Below, in pieces: positions 7,819-15,827 of a stretch of DNA of 64,000 nucleotides. Source of the DNA: Erysipelotrichaceae bacterium 66202529 (lineage in GTDB: Bacteria > Bacillota_I > Bacilli_A > Erysipelotrichales > Erysipelotrichaceae); NCBI GenBank assembly GCA_017161075.1, contig CP046174.1, forward strand, positions 2,604,001 through 2,668,000. The letters are read 5' to 3'. The first letter of the stretch is position 1; every line of letters begins with the position of its first letter. The notes under the pieces were generated by a model. It was not told the DNA's origin. It saw only the letters and a list, made by a program, of their open reading frames with translations, and ran no database searches. The position numbers were made by a program, and so were the translations under genes.

Positions 7819-9228
7819 TCAGCACAGGGCCTTTTGAGAAGCAGTATGATCCTGCGATTCCTCATTTGTTGAATTACTCGATAAAATCTTATCCTTTTTA
7901 CGGACTTGCAGAAATAACAGAAACGCAACTGCGGCAGCAATGCTCTCTGCAATCATAAAGGAATACCAGATACCATCCAGACCAAACCAGGACGCAAACA
8001 GCCAGGAAAGCGGCAGGGTAATACACAGCTGGCGAAGCAGGAAGACAATCAGTGACTGAAGTCCAAGTCCCATCGCCTGAAACAGTGTCGGCAGAATAAA
8101 CCCGAATGCTGCCGGCAGAAAGCTGATACTGATGATACGAAGCGCAGGAACACCGATACGCAGCATATCTTCACTGGCATGAAACAGCATCAGCAGCTGC
8201 GTTGGAAACAGCAGGAAGATGGCACAGCCGCAAATCATGATAGCCAGTGTCACCAGCACTGCATACTTCAACGTCTGCATAAGGCGTTCATGACTTCCTG
8301 CACCGTAGTTATAGCCCATAATCGGCATTGCCCCCTGTGTCAGACCGCTTGCCGGCATAAACACAAAGGTCTGCAGCTTATAATAGATTCCATAGACGGA
8401 AACAGCTGTATTGGAAAACTGAATCAGAATGGAATTTAGACCGATCACCAGAACACTTCCCAGAGCATTCATACACGCATTGGGAATCCCTACCGATAAA
8501 ATACGTCGTATTGTATTCCAGGAAAACTGAAACTGCTTTACATCCAGGATAACATCAAACCTTCTTGTAAAAAATATAAACAGAGACAACGACATCGCAA
8601 AAATCTGTCCGATTACCGTGGCGATTGCCGCCCCCTTCACGCCAAGAGCCGGAAAACCGAGCAAACCGAAAATCATAATCGGATCCAGAATGATATTCAC
8701 AATCGCCCCCGCTGCCTGAATTGCCATCGGGAAAATCATCTTTCCCATCGACTGAAACACCTTTTCAATCAGGATATGAAAGAAGCAGCCGAAGCATAAA
8801 AATACACAGATATACGTATACATGCAGGCATCCTCCAAAATTGCTGGGGAATCGGTAAACATTTCAAAAAATGGACGAATGGTAAACAGACCGATGCCGA
8901 CAAATAACAGATAACCAAACAGAGACAGCAGCAGCCCATGGGCAACCGCACTGTTTGCCTCAGCCTGATTCTGTTCTCCCAGCTTTCTCGATATATAGGA
9001 ATTTACACCGACACCGATACCGACCGAACAGGCCACAATCAGTGTCTGTATCGGAAAGGCCAGTGAAACCGCCGTAAGTGCATCCTCTCCAATCTGTGCC
9101 ACAAACATACTGTCGACAATGTTGTACAGTGACTGTATCAGCATGGATAGCATCGGAGGAAAAGCCATTGACATCAGCAATGGTAAAACAGGCTTATATC
9201 CCATTTTGTTTTGTTCTATTGTTTGCAT
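7819..9228 (-). CDS. MATE-family multidrug exporter
   Basis: Twelve-helix antiporter expected to expel cationic compounds using Na+ or H+. From the start at 9228 it has 469 residues, with the two homologous MatE halves beginning at PLLMSMAFPPMLSMLIQSLYNIVD and at FSWNTIRRILSVGIPNACMN. The start MQTIEQ is chosen for the strong AGGAGG eight bases upstream; an ATG eleven codons earlier lacks a site. A long hairpin sits just upstream at 9253-9302, so expression may be attenuated. The C-terminus carries a polar tail after the last helix. Confidence 0.88.
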   Translation of the reverse strand: MQTIEQNKMGYKPVLPLLMSMAFPPMLSMLIQSLYNIVDSMFVAQIGEDALTAVSLAFPIQTLIVACSVGIGVGVNSYISRKLGEQNQAEANSAVAHGLLLSLFGYLLFVGIGLFTIRPFFEMFTDSPAILEDACMYTYICVFLCFGCFFHILIEKVFQSMGKMIFPMAIQAAGAIVNIILDPIMIFGLLGFPALGVKGAAIATVIGQIFAMSLSLFIFFTRRFDVILDVKQFQFSWNTIRRILSVGIPNACMNALGSVLVIGLNSILIQFSNTAVSVYGIYYKLQTFVFMPASGLTQGAMPIMGYNYGAGSHERLMQTLKYAVLVTLAIMICGCAIFLLFPTQLLMLFHASEDMLRIGVPALRIISISFLPAAFGFILPTLFQAMGLGLQSLIVFLLRQLCITLPLSWLFASWFGLDGIWYSFMIAESIAAAVAFLLFLQVRKKDKILSSNSTNEESQDHTASQKALC

Positions 9229-9252
9229 GACAAACCTCCTCTTCTCATAAAA

Positions 9253-9302
9253 AACCTCCATTTATCTATTTTGGATTCATGAAAATAGAAAAAATGGAGG
9301 TT
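9253..9302 (-). terminator. Long hairpin between mgtC-like gene and MATE gene
   Basis: AACCTCCATTT (9253-9263) pairs with AAATGGAGGTT (9292-9302), and inside it CTATTTT (9266-9272) pairs with AAAATAG (9282-9288). On the minus strand it is followed by TTTTT, so it can terminate the upstream mgtC-like transcript. Because it ends 25 bp before the MATE start and its CCTCC arm is complementary to the MATE ribosome site, it could also act as an attenuator. Confidence 0.65.
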
Positions 9303-9362
9303 GTACAAACCTATTTAGTTGTCATGGTTATTTTAATACAGAAATTCCGTTTTGGCAATACT

Positions 9363-10040
9363 CTATGCGTTAATTTCATGAATATAGTCCACCTCATGGA
9401 ATACATCCAGCAGATGTGCTGCCTGATATGTATCCGGAAATGAAACCACCAGATTCACCTGATAGCTATCCTGCTCCTGCGTCAGCGTAACATTCAGTAT
9501 TTCAATCTGCAGCTCCTTTAAGCGCTCCTGTAGATCCTTAAGGGCATCCTTGTTTCGATCAATTACAAAGGATAGCTCCTCCTTATAGGATTCCTTCAGC
9601 CAGCGATGATTTTGATGCAGAATGATCTGAACCAGGACGATAAGAACCGCAGTTACAATACCAAGAAGATACAAACCGCTTCCAATCGCCATACCGATTG
9701 CACTGGTTGCCCAAATCCCCGCTGCCGTGGTGAGGCCGCTGATTGTATTTTTCCGCATAAAAATCATACCGGCACCAAGAAATCCAACCCCGGTAACGAT
9801 CTGTGCCGCTATACGGGAAGGATCCAGCGCAATTCCCTTATCCCCGAGGATATCCGAGAAGCCGTACTTGGATACAATCATAATCAAAGCTGCACCACTT
9901 GCCACAATGAGATGGGTGCGTATACCCGCTTCCTTATTGCGGCTTTTTCGTTCATAGCCGATAATACCTCCGCATATTCCAGCCAGCAGAATCCGTACGA
10001 GAAATTCCAGTTGTGTTTCCAACTGCATAACATCCATCAT
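9363..10040 (-). CDS. MgtC/SapB-family membrane protein
   Basis: The 225-residue protein has an N-terminal membrane domain with about five helices (14-140) containing the family motifs GGIIGYERKSRNKEAGIRTH and GVGFLGAGMIF, and a C-terminal soluble ACT-like domain (about 150-225). MgtC proteins in pathogens aid growth at low magnesium and modulate the F-type ATPase; the SapB branch in Gram-positives is less well known. The first two codons are both ATG, so the start could be 10040 or 10037. It is probably monocistronic with the hairpin at 9253-9302 as terminator. Confidence 0.85.
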   Translation of the reverse strand: MMDVMQLETQLEFLVRILLAGICGGIIGYERKSRNKEAGIRTHLIVASGAALIMIVSKYGFSDILGDKGIALDPSRIAAQIVTGVGFLGAGMIFMRKNTISGLTTAAGIWATSAIGMAIGSGLYLLGIVTAVLIVLVQIILHQNHRWLKESYKEELSFVIDRNKDALKDLQERLKELQIEILNVTLTQEQDSYQVNLVVSFPDTYQAAHLLDVFHEVDYIHEINA

Positions 10041-10470
10041 ACCATCATCTTCTTTCTATCATTTTCCGATAGTATATTATACTACCTATTGAATGATTCG
10101 TACACCCTTATACATCCGCAGCTATGCATATTTATCCTTATACATCTACATTAGCGCATAGTTTCCTATGAAGCTATAATTCATACTCATAAACATATCA
10201 TCAGATAAATACAGGATGTAATAATATGCTCTATAATTGATTATTTCCTTTCCCGTGTTTTCAGAATATGCTATTTCAAACAACAGGCTTTCAAGCTGGC
10301 TGTGATTCGCACCACCGTAACGAGAACGCACACAGTATTCCTTATATATACAGCGAGGACAGTTCTTATACTAACCAGCTGAACCATGCAAAGTCAGCAC
10401 GTTCGCAGTCATATAAAAGCCCTTATAGAAACATATAAACACTTCCCCCATACAGCTCTATGCAATGCGC
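10041..10470. other. Gene-free stretch
   Basis: About 430 bp. A 61-codon frame with a GTG start (10146-10331, minus) has no ribosome site and no recognisable product. The 10-bp word CTTATACATC occurs twice, near 10107 and 10136. A TATAAT on the minus strand near 10075-10080 may belong to the mgtC-like promoter. Nothing else is supported. Confidence 0.5.
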
Positions 10471-10914
10471 TTACGTATACAGATATCCATATCCCGAGCC
10501 AATGATTTCCCATGCCTTTTGGTTTGCGGAACGCCGCAGTACCCAGGGATATCCCTTATAGGTTGTATTGGGCTCCAGCAGCTGCTCTTCACTCGGAAAG
10601 AGGTGAAATACGGTAATGAAATTCGTAAACACCACAATAACCTCATCCGAAGCCTGCTTTTTGAAGCTTTCCGCATAAGTGCTGGATACCTGCTCATCAT
10701 AGCTGATTTCTGTTAGCCTTGCATCCTTTAATTCCTGTGCAAAGCCCTGCTCCACAGCATCCATCGCAGCAGCAACCTCCTGCTTCGCATACAGCTCAGA
10801 ATGGATATCGCTGTGTACAACCTGTACCGTCTTCCATGAATTTGAATATAATGCATACGCAAAAAAAGCGATGATCCCGCATATGAATGCAAGAACGACC
10901 ATTAGCTTTCTCAT
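10471..10914 (-). CDS. Uncharacterised single-pass exported protein
   Basis: The 147-residue protein has an N-terminal hydrophobic segment (residues 4-23) that is either a signal anchor or an uncleaved signal; no lipobox cysteine is present (ICGI falls inside the helix). The rest is predicted extracytoplasmic, with alternating strands and a closing WEIIGSGYGYLY, reminiscent of the small secreted DUF4829-like folds of clostridia, but I cannot assign it firmly. It has its own ribosome site (GAGGGGATGTT) and no operon partner. Confidence 0.65.
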   Translation of the reverse strand: MRKLMVVLAFICGIIAFFAYALYSNSWKTVQVVHSDIHSELYAKQEVAAAMDAVEQGFAQELKDARLTEISYDEQVSSTYAESFKKQASDEVIVVFTNFITVFHLFPSEEQLLEPNTTYKGYPWVLRRSANQKAWEIIGSGYGYLYT

Positions 10915-11030
10915 AACATCCCCTCGATTTCCATATTCTGAATCTCTTTGTATAGCTAAAGTATACCATAGGATGCATCTGAAATTTCTTAAGCTTTCTT
11001 ATTATGGTCTTACAATTTTCTTACAGCCGG

Positions 11031-12398
11031 TTATGTGCAAGCAGACACCACAAGCTCATGCAGCAGCTTCACCGCTTCCTCCATATCCTCCATTTTAATA
11101 GCGGCAAAGGATAACACCAGCTCCCCCTGTGTATTCGTTTGAAGCCGCATACGATATTCTCTTGCCTGACTGATTATGGTATCCAAAGGAAGCGGCTTTG
11201 AAAAGCGTACTATGAACTGCAAAGCAGCCTCCTCCAGCAGAATATCCGCCTGTGGAAACCAGTGCTGCAACAGCTCACGCATATGATTGCTTTTCTGCTC
11301 GTAATGCCGGCGCAGTCTGCGAACATGGCGCTCCAGATGCCCATCTGCGATATATCGCGCCAATGCCAGCTGTTCAATTTTACTGGAGGTTGGTGAATAG
11401 CTGTTCAACCGCTGCTGATAACGCTGATGCAGGGCTGGTGGTAAAACCATATAGCTGATCCGCAGGGATGGCAGTAAAATTTTTGAAAAGGAGCCGATAT
11501 ACACAACATGTCCGCCGGTATCAAATCCCTGCATGGCCGGTGTCATTCGCGTATGATAGCGCAGTTCACCGTTATGATCATCCTCAATAATCACTGCCTT
11601 GTTATGTGCAGCCCACGCCAGCAGCTCCTTTCGCTTTTTCTTCGAGATCGGCTGATGATTTCTACCGGTGGATGCACTGTTCACATACAGCAGTGTCACA
11701 TCACTGGCTGCCAGCTCCTGCATACAGATTCCATCTGCCTCACTGTGCAGTCTGCGAATTGGAAATGCATAATCCGAAAATACGGTCTCCGCCTGCTGAA
11801 AGCCGCTTTCCTCCATACCAATGACGAGCGGTTTATCCAAAAGTCCGCAGAGAACATATAACAGTGACTGAAAGCTGGAGCCAATCAGAAGCTGATCACT
11901 TGTACATAAAACACCGCGCACCGTATAAGCATATTTTTGCAGTGCCACGCGCAGACGTGCTTCTCCCTGTGCCTCTCCATAGGTCGCAATTTCATAACGG
12001 CCATCCAGAACCTCTTTCAGATATTTCTTCCATAGGGCAAGATCAAAGGAGCTGACATCCATCGTCTGTGAACGGAAATCATAACGGATTTTCTCATCGT
12101 ACAGTTTGGACTCCTGTGCTGTCACCGCCTTACGCAGCCGTATGTTTTCCGGCTCCACATCTACAAAAAATCCCTTTTGCGGCAGGGATATGATATAGCC
12201 CTCCTCCTGCAGCTTTTCATATGCACGCTCAATGCTTGTCTTGGACACCTTCATGAGTACCTCACATTTTCGTATGCTTGGTAATTGATCTCCCTTGACA
12301 AGATAACCGGATACGATATCCGAACGCAGCTTTTCATAAATCTGTACATACAATGCCTTCCCCTTGACACGTTCAAAATTTATTGTTTTCAGTTTCAT
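11031..12398 (-). CDS. MocR-type regulator (GntR helix-turn-helix fused to aminotransferase fold)
   Basis: Residues 1-75 form a GntR winged helix (YVQIYEKLRSDIVSGYL, LPSIRKCEVLMKVSKTSIERAYEKL). The rest is a class I aminotransferase-like effector domain with the PLP lysine in GSFSK and an EDDHNGELRY motif in place of the usual EDDYDSEFRY. Such proteins sense pyridoxal phosphate or a related ligand. The start MKLKTI at 12398 is preferred because it follows GGTGATGG; an earlier ATG is at 12425. It is divergent from the ECF S-component gene, which is its likely target, suggesting control of vitamin B6 uptake. Confidence 0.85.
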   Translation of the reverse strand: MKLKTINFERVKGKALYVQIYEKLRSDIVSGYLVKGDQLPSIRKCEVLMKVSKTSIERAYEKLQEEGYIISLPQKGFFVDVEPENIRLRKAVTAQESKLYDEKIRYDFRSQTMDVSSFDLALWKKYLKEVLDGRYEIATYGEAQGEARLRVALQKYAYTVRGVLCTSDQLLIGSSFQSLLYVLCGLLDKPLVIGMEESGFQQAETVFSDYAFPIRRLHSEADGICMQELAASDVTLLYVNSASTGRNHQPISKKKRKELLAWAAHNKAVIIEDDHNGELRYHTRMTPAMQGFDTGGHVVYIGSFSKILLPSLRISYMVLPPALHQRYQQRLNSYSPTSSKIEQLALARYIADGHLERHVRRLRRHYEQKSNHMRELLQHWFPQADILLEEAALQFIVRFSKPLPLDTIISQAREYRMRLQTNTQGELVLSFAAIKMEDMEEAVKLLHELVVSACT

Positions 12399-12410
12399 AC
12401 CATCACCACC

Positions 12411-12438
12411 TACAGTATAACACAAAAAGCATACTGTA
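12411..12438. promoter_or_regulatory. Putative MocR operator
   Basis: The inverted repeat TACAGTAT (12411-12418) and ATACTGTA (12431-12438) lies between the divergent genes and overlaps a minus-strand -10-like TATACT (12419-12414). The position suits autoregulation of the MocR gene and control of the divergent transporter gene. Confidence 0.5.
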
Positions 12439-12521
12439 CCTTAATTTTATAATAAATCTGTATATTTTTAAATGAACAGAAAACTGATAGAATAACGTAA
12501 AAAGAAAGAGAGGCATTTCAT

Positions 12522-13019
12522 ATGAAAACATATAACGTAAAGGAAATCGTCACAGCATCGCTTGGTATGGCGCTCGTATTTCTGGCAACCTGGCTGATGA
12601 AGGTACCAAACGGTATTCAGGGCTATTTCAATCTTGGTGATGGCTTCCTTTTGCTGTTTGCCTCTGTGCTGAACCCCTTCCTGGCCTTTATGGCAGGCGG
12701 TGTCGGCAGCGCACTCGCAGATATTGCAGGAGGGTATGGCATGTATGCGATTCCCACTTTACTGATTAAGGGACTGGAGGCTGTTCTTGTTTCCTGGCTT
12801 GTCTTTAAGGGGCACAGCTCTGTGCGCTACATCGCCTATGTGCTCGGCGGTCTGCTCATGGTCAGTGGATATTTCATCACGGATGCTTATATTAACCAAA
12901 GCTGGCAGCTGTCTCTGACGGGAGTTCCTGCCAATTTCGTGCAGGCTGCAGCAGGCTATACAATCGCATTAGCCGCATACCCGCTCATAAAAAAAAGACT
13001 GCCTTCACAGAAGCGCTAG
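12522..13019 (+). CDS. ECF transporter S-component (PF07155-like)
   Basis: Substrate-capturing membrane subunit of an energy-coupling-factor vitamin transporter. The 165-residue protein has about five to six helices and the typical GYFNLGDGFLLLFASVLNP and AGGVGSALADIAGGY motifs. The shared EcfA/EcfT energy module is not in the window, as usual for group II systems. The start has AGAGAGG upstream. Divergence from a MocR (PLP-sensing) regulator makes a pyridoxine-type substrate the best guess; riboflavin or another vitamin remains possible. Confidence 0.8.
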   Translation: MKTYNVKEIVTASLGMALVFLATWLMKVPNGIQGYFNLGDGFLLLFASVLNPFLAFMAGGVGSALADIAGGYGMYAIPTLLIKGLEAVLVSWLVFKGHSSVRYIAYVLGGLLMVSGYFITDAYINQSWQLSLTGVPANFVQAAAGYTIALAAYPLIKKRLPSQKR

Positions 13020-13080
13020 CATGCACTGCCTGCAATGAATGCTGTATAGTAAGACCGGCAACAAGCTGTGAAACGCAACA

Positions 13081-13123
13081 AAAAAACAGGATATCTTTCC
13101 CATAAGTCAACATCCTGAAAAAA
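13081..13123 (-). terminator. Minus-strand intrinsic terminator
   Basis: CAGGAT (13087-13092) pairs with ATCCTG (13112-13117) and is followed on the minus strand by TTTTTT. It lies downstream of tag, though 160 bp away. Confidence 0.5.
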
Positions 13124-13208
13124 AGCGTACCCAATGACCTTACCGGAAGCAAGGATATCCAGCGGCATTTATATATTCCGATAACAGCAGGTAAGTAATA
13201 CAAATCCA

Positions 13209-13250
13209 AGGAGGAGATCTTTTTCATAAAGAAAGACCTCCTGTTTTTCC
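13209..13250 (+). terminator. Terminator between ECF gene and tag
   Basis: AGGAGG (13209-13214) pairs with CCTCCT (13237-13242), with inner TCTTT/AAAGA, followed by GTTTTTCC on the plus strand. Confidence 0.65.
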
Positions 13251-13282
13251 TATGCTGTAACAAGCTATGATTTTGTATCCGT

Positions 13283-13855
13283 TCACTCTGCCTTTTCCGG
13301 TATCTCTACATGGAGAAAGCATCCCGGCTCATGATCATTCACAATACCGACTGCCTGCAGGTAGGAATAAATAATCACTGTTCCTACAAAACGCATGCCG
13401 CGCCTGTATAAATCTGCACTGATTTCATCGGAAAGCGCCGTGTGTGTCGGTAGCTCCTGCTGCGTGCGGTAGATCACTCTGCCCTGCGTAAAGCCCCACA
13501 GATATGCGTCAAAGCTTCCGAATTCCTTTTGAATCTGTATAAAGATGGCAGCATTTTGAATAGCTGCTTTGATTTTCAGGCGATTGCGGATAATGCCTGC
13601 ATTTTGCAGCAGCTCCTCCCTTTTCGCATCTCCATAGCCGGCAACCTTTACGACATCAAAATTGTCAAAGGCTTCCCGAAAGGCCTCCCGCTTTTTCAAA
13701 ATTGTCAGCCAGGAAAGTCCGGCCTGAAAGGATTCCAGAAGCAGCATTTCAAACAGCTTATGATCATCATGCACCTCTCTCCCCCATTCCTCATCGTGAT
13801 ACTGCACATAAACCGCAGGCACATGTTCTGCCCAGAAGCATCGTTTTTTCTCCAT
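13283..13855 (-). CDS. tag: DNA-3-methyladenine glycosylase I
   Basis: Base-excision repair enzyme removing 3-methyladenine from alkylated DNA. The 190-residue protein matches the family length and order: RCFWAEH with the first zinc cysteine (residue 6), YHDEEWG, the catalytic-region helix-hairpin-helix FEMLLLESFQAGLSW with the conserved Glu, and the C-terminal DHEPGCF supplying zinc His and Cys. The start is at MEKKRC after GAGGGCTG. Its promoter would overlap the end of the DtxR-like gene, nine bases upstream, so it may instead be the last gene of that operon. Confidence 0.93.
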   Translation of the reverse strand: MEKKRCFWAEHVPAVYVQYHDEEWGREVHDDHKLFEMLLLESFQAGLSWLTILKKREAFREAFDNFDVVKVAGYGDAKREELLQNAGIIRNRLKIKAAIQNAAIFIQIQKEFGSFDAYLWGFTQGRVIYRTQQELPTHTALSDEISADLYRRGMRFVGTVIIYSYLQAVGIVNDHEPGCFLHVEIPEKAE

Positions 13856-13864
13856 TTTCAGCCC

Positions 13865-14251
13865 TCATTTCGTTTGCTTTATTATAGCAGACCTTTCCCC
13901 TGTATGACCAGAGGTAACAAACGTATTTACTACCTGCCAGCAGGCGGGCAGCTGCAAGACAGCTTTCATATCCAGCGACTTCTGACAGTCATAGGCCGTA
14001 AGTGCCGCAAGCATCGCCTGTCTTACATATCGCAGGCGGTCTGCCTCTCCTCTTCCAGCAGCACTCAGAGAAATTGCATAATTTTCTACTACGATCAGAC
14101 CTGCACTGCTCAATCGTTTCACAGCACGGCAGACACTGGCCCGAGAATACCCCAGATATACGGCAATATCAATCTGACAGACCCTATTCTGCTCTTGCTG
14201 CAAAAGATCAATGGCCTGCACATACATCTGCTGGGAAGATGTGAGCTTCAT
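13865..14251 (-). CDS. DtxR/MntR-like winged-helix regulator lacking clear metal ligands
   Basis: The 128-residue protein starts MKLTSSQQMYVQAIDLL, the typical opening of DtxR-family repressors, with recognition helix YLGYSRASVCRAVKRLSSAGLI and wing ISLSAAGRGEADRL. The dimerisation segment that normally brings several His, Glu and Cys metal ligands is present but has none of the standard ligand pattern, so it may not sense Mn or Fe. Its ATG overlaps the end of the methyltransferase gene by four bases, showing translational coupling in the TetR/methyltransferase unit. Target unknown. Confidence 0.7.
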   Translation of the reverse strand: MKLTSSQQMYVQAIDLLQQEQNRVCQIDIAVYLGYSRASVCRAVKRLSSAGLIVVENYAISLSAAGRGEADRLRYVRQAMLAALTAYDCQKSLDMKAVLQLPACWQVVNTFVTSGHTGERSAIIKQTK

Positions 14252-14853
14252 TTCACACCCCATGCGATAAAGCTCTTCGTATTCACCTTACGGTAGTGCA
14301 AATCATGAAAGTGCTTTTGTAGCAGCAGCCGAATTTCCTTTTCACTGTACATGTGCACATCCCCCTGCTTACTGAAATGGCAGTACAGATTCATGATCCT
14401 GCGGGAAAGCCACCCCTGCCTGCAATCTCCCAGCACAAAAATCCCATCGTATCGCAGCACTCTTGTAACCTCCTGCAGCACACCCTTCGGATTTGGATAA
14501 TGGTGAAACGAATCATTGCAATAAACCATATCAAAGCTGCTATCCGCAAAGGGCAGCCTTAGCGCATCCCCCTGTACCAGAACAGCATGCTCCTTCATCA
14601 CGTCCTTTCCGATTTTCAGCATATGTTCACTCAGATCGATTCCTGTAAGCTGCCGTGTTGGATCCTCCTCATAGAGCTGCTTCATAAGCGCACAGGTTCC
14701 ACACCCCATATCCAATACATCTTTTGCAGGAAACTGAATCATTATCTCCAGCATGAACGGATATAATTCTCTTGCATGTGATCCGAAGATGGCTGTATCA
14801 TACGTTTCTGCCTGTTTGTCAAATACACGTCTTGATTGTTCTGTTTTATCCAT
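14248..14853 (-). CDS. Class I SAM-dependent methyltransferase
   Basis: Small-molecule methyltransferase of 201 residues in the UbiE/Methyltransf_11 group: motif I VLDMGCGTC at 46-54, the acidic ribose-binding loop GIDLSEHML, motif II GDALRLPFADSSFDMVYCNDSFHHYP. The substrate is unknown. The start MDKTEQ at 14853 follows AAGGAGG; the longer frame from 14889 would begin inside the operator palindrome. It is the middle gene between the TetR and DtxR-like genes and is probably repressed by the TetR protein through the site at 14870-14886. Confidence 0.85.
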   Translation of the reverse strand: MDKTEQSRRVFDKQAETYDTAIFGSHARELYPFMLEIMIQFPAKDVLDMGCGTCALMKQLYEEDPTRQLTGIDLSEHMLKIGKDVMKEHAVLVQGDALRLPFADSSFDMVYCNDSFHHYPNPKGVLQEVTRVLRYDGIFVLGDCRQGWLSRRIMNLYCHFSKQGDVHMYSEKEIRLLLQKHFHDLHYRKVNTKSFIAWGVK

Positions 14854-14869
14854 AGCATTGTCCTCCTTT

Positions 14870-14886
14870 AATGAACATTGTTCATT
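14870..14886. promoter_or_regulatory. TetR operator before the methyltransferase gene
   Basis: The 17-bp palindrome AATGAACATTGTTCATT directly precedes the methyltransferase ribosome site. A near-identical copy is at 15564-15580 upstream of the TetR gene, a strong sign of a shared regulator site. Confidence 0.75.
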
Positions 14887-14910
14887 CATACTTTAAAAAG
14901 CAATCCCTGA

Positions 14911-15519
14911 CTATTGGCTGTCATCAGGGATACATTCCTGTTTCAGCAGGAGATCAAAGTATGCACGAAGATGTGCAAGCAGCTCGGGATTTGGTGAATT
15001 CACAGATGCATGAAGCCCAATCTGTCCATATGTGAGAAAGCTGAGCAGCAACTCTTCATGCCGCACCTTTAAGTGATGCTTCTTTAAATAAATGTGCAAT
15101 TCCTTCTGCAGATGCGGCTGCATATATTTGCACAGCTTTACAGCCAGCTCCTCATGAAAGCCGATATTCTCCGGCCGGTGAAAGAAGTCATGATAACGCA
15201 TCTGCTGCTCCTCCTGCTCCAGCATGAGAAAGAGTGCATCCAGCTTTTCGTGAAAATGTAACGCTTCATTATGCAGCGTCACCAGATAAGAAGCACATAA
15301 ATCCTCCACATACTGCTGCATGGCCTCCTGAAAGAGCTTCTGCTTGCTGTCAAAATAGCGATAGCATAACCCCAGAGATATATTCAGATGGCGGGCAATA
15401 TCCCGCATCGAGGTCTGTTCATAACCGTTGTATGCAAACAGCTCCATCGCACCATCCAGTATCTCCCGTTTTCTTTTCATTGGATCTTTAACAATCCTGG
15501 TTTGTCTTTTCTGCACCAT
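14911..15519 (-). CDS. TetR-family transcriptional repressor
   Basis: The 202-residue protein has the N-terminal helix-turn-helix at about 18-63 (REILDGAMELFAYNGYEQTSMRDIARHLNISLGLCYRYF, split by family pattern) and an all-helical ligand domain. The start follows GGGAGGGTGATG. Its own promoter carries the palindrome at 15564-15580 overlapping the -35 box, indicating autorepression. A second copy sits between this gene and the methyltransferase. The ligand is unknown; histidine-rich helices in the middle (HDFFHRPENIGFHEE) are a visible oddity. Confidence 0.88.
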   Translation of the reverse strand: MVQKRQTRIVKDPMKRKREILDGAMELFAYNGYEQTSMRDIARHLNISLGLCYRYFDSKQKLFQEAMQQYVEDLCASYLVTLHNEALHFHEKLDALFLMLEQEEQQMRYHDFFHRPENIGFHEELAVKLCKYMQPHLQKELHIYLKKHHLKVRHEELLLSFLTYGQIGLHASVNSPNPELLAHLRAYFDLLLKQECIPDDSQ

Positions 15520-15537
15520 AGCATCACCCTCCCCTTT

Positions 15538-15580
15538 AGTATAGCAAGCTTACACAAAATGTCAATGAACATCGTTCATT
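15538..15580 (-). promoter_or_regulatory. tetR promoter with overlapping operator
   Basis: Minus strand -35 TTGACA (15565-15560), 16 bp, -10 TATACT (15543-15538). The palindrome AATGAACATCGTTCATT (15580-15564) abuts and overlaps the -35. It differs by one base from the copy at 14870-14886. Confidence 0.8.
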
Positions 15581-15690
15581 CTCCGCTTCCAATCTGTTAC
15601 CTTTGCTAACAAAACCGCAGAAAAGCTTTCTTTCCCCTGTTTACAGCATTGAACAAGGATGAACAATTCACACTAATTGCTTCCTGAACG

Positions 15691-15794
15691 CAAAAAAAAG
15701 ATACGCCTGCGTTCACTGCCACAGAGCAAGGAATCTCTTATCCTTTATCCGGACTTGAGAATTCAGTCATAGCAGCAATCAGCTTCGTATCTTT
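15691..15794 (-). terminator. Long compound stem-loop at the end of the ilv operon
   Basis: AAAGATACG (15697-15705) pairs with CGTATCTTT (15786-15794). Inside, CTG/CAG and CTGC/GCAG helices and a GAATCTC/GAGAATTC helix can stack, giving a structure of about 98 nt. On the minus strand it ends in CGTATC followed by eight T, as for an intrinsic terminator 34 bp after ilvD. It is unusually long for a terminator and could be a processed 3' RNA. Confidence 0.5.
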
Positions 15795-15827
15795 CTTATA
15801 ATGATTTTTAACAGCAACAATACTGTT

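Noticed and set aside
10146..10331. 61-codon minus-strand frame
   Set aside because: GTG start without ribosome site, no recognisable protein pattern, in otherwise gene-free DNA.
12985..13263. Minus-strand frame with a good ribosome site (start about 13227)
   Set aside because: It runs antisense into the end of the ECF S-component gene, crosses two terminator-like hairpins, and its product has no recognisable features.
14870..15580. Repeat pair as mobile-element ends
   Set aside because: Both copies are palindromic and sit at promoters or ribosome sites; a shared repressor operator explains them better.
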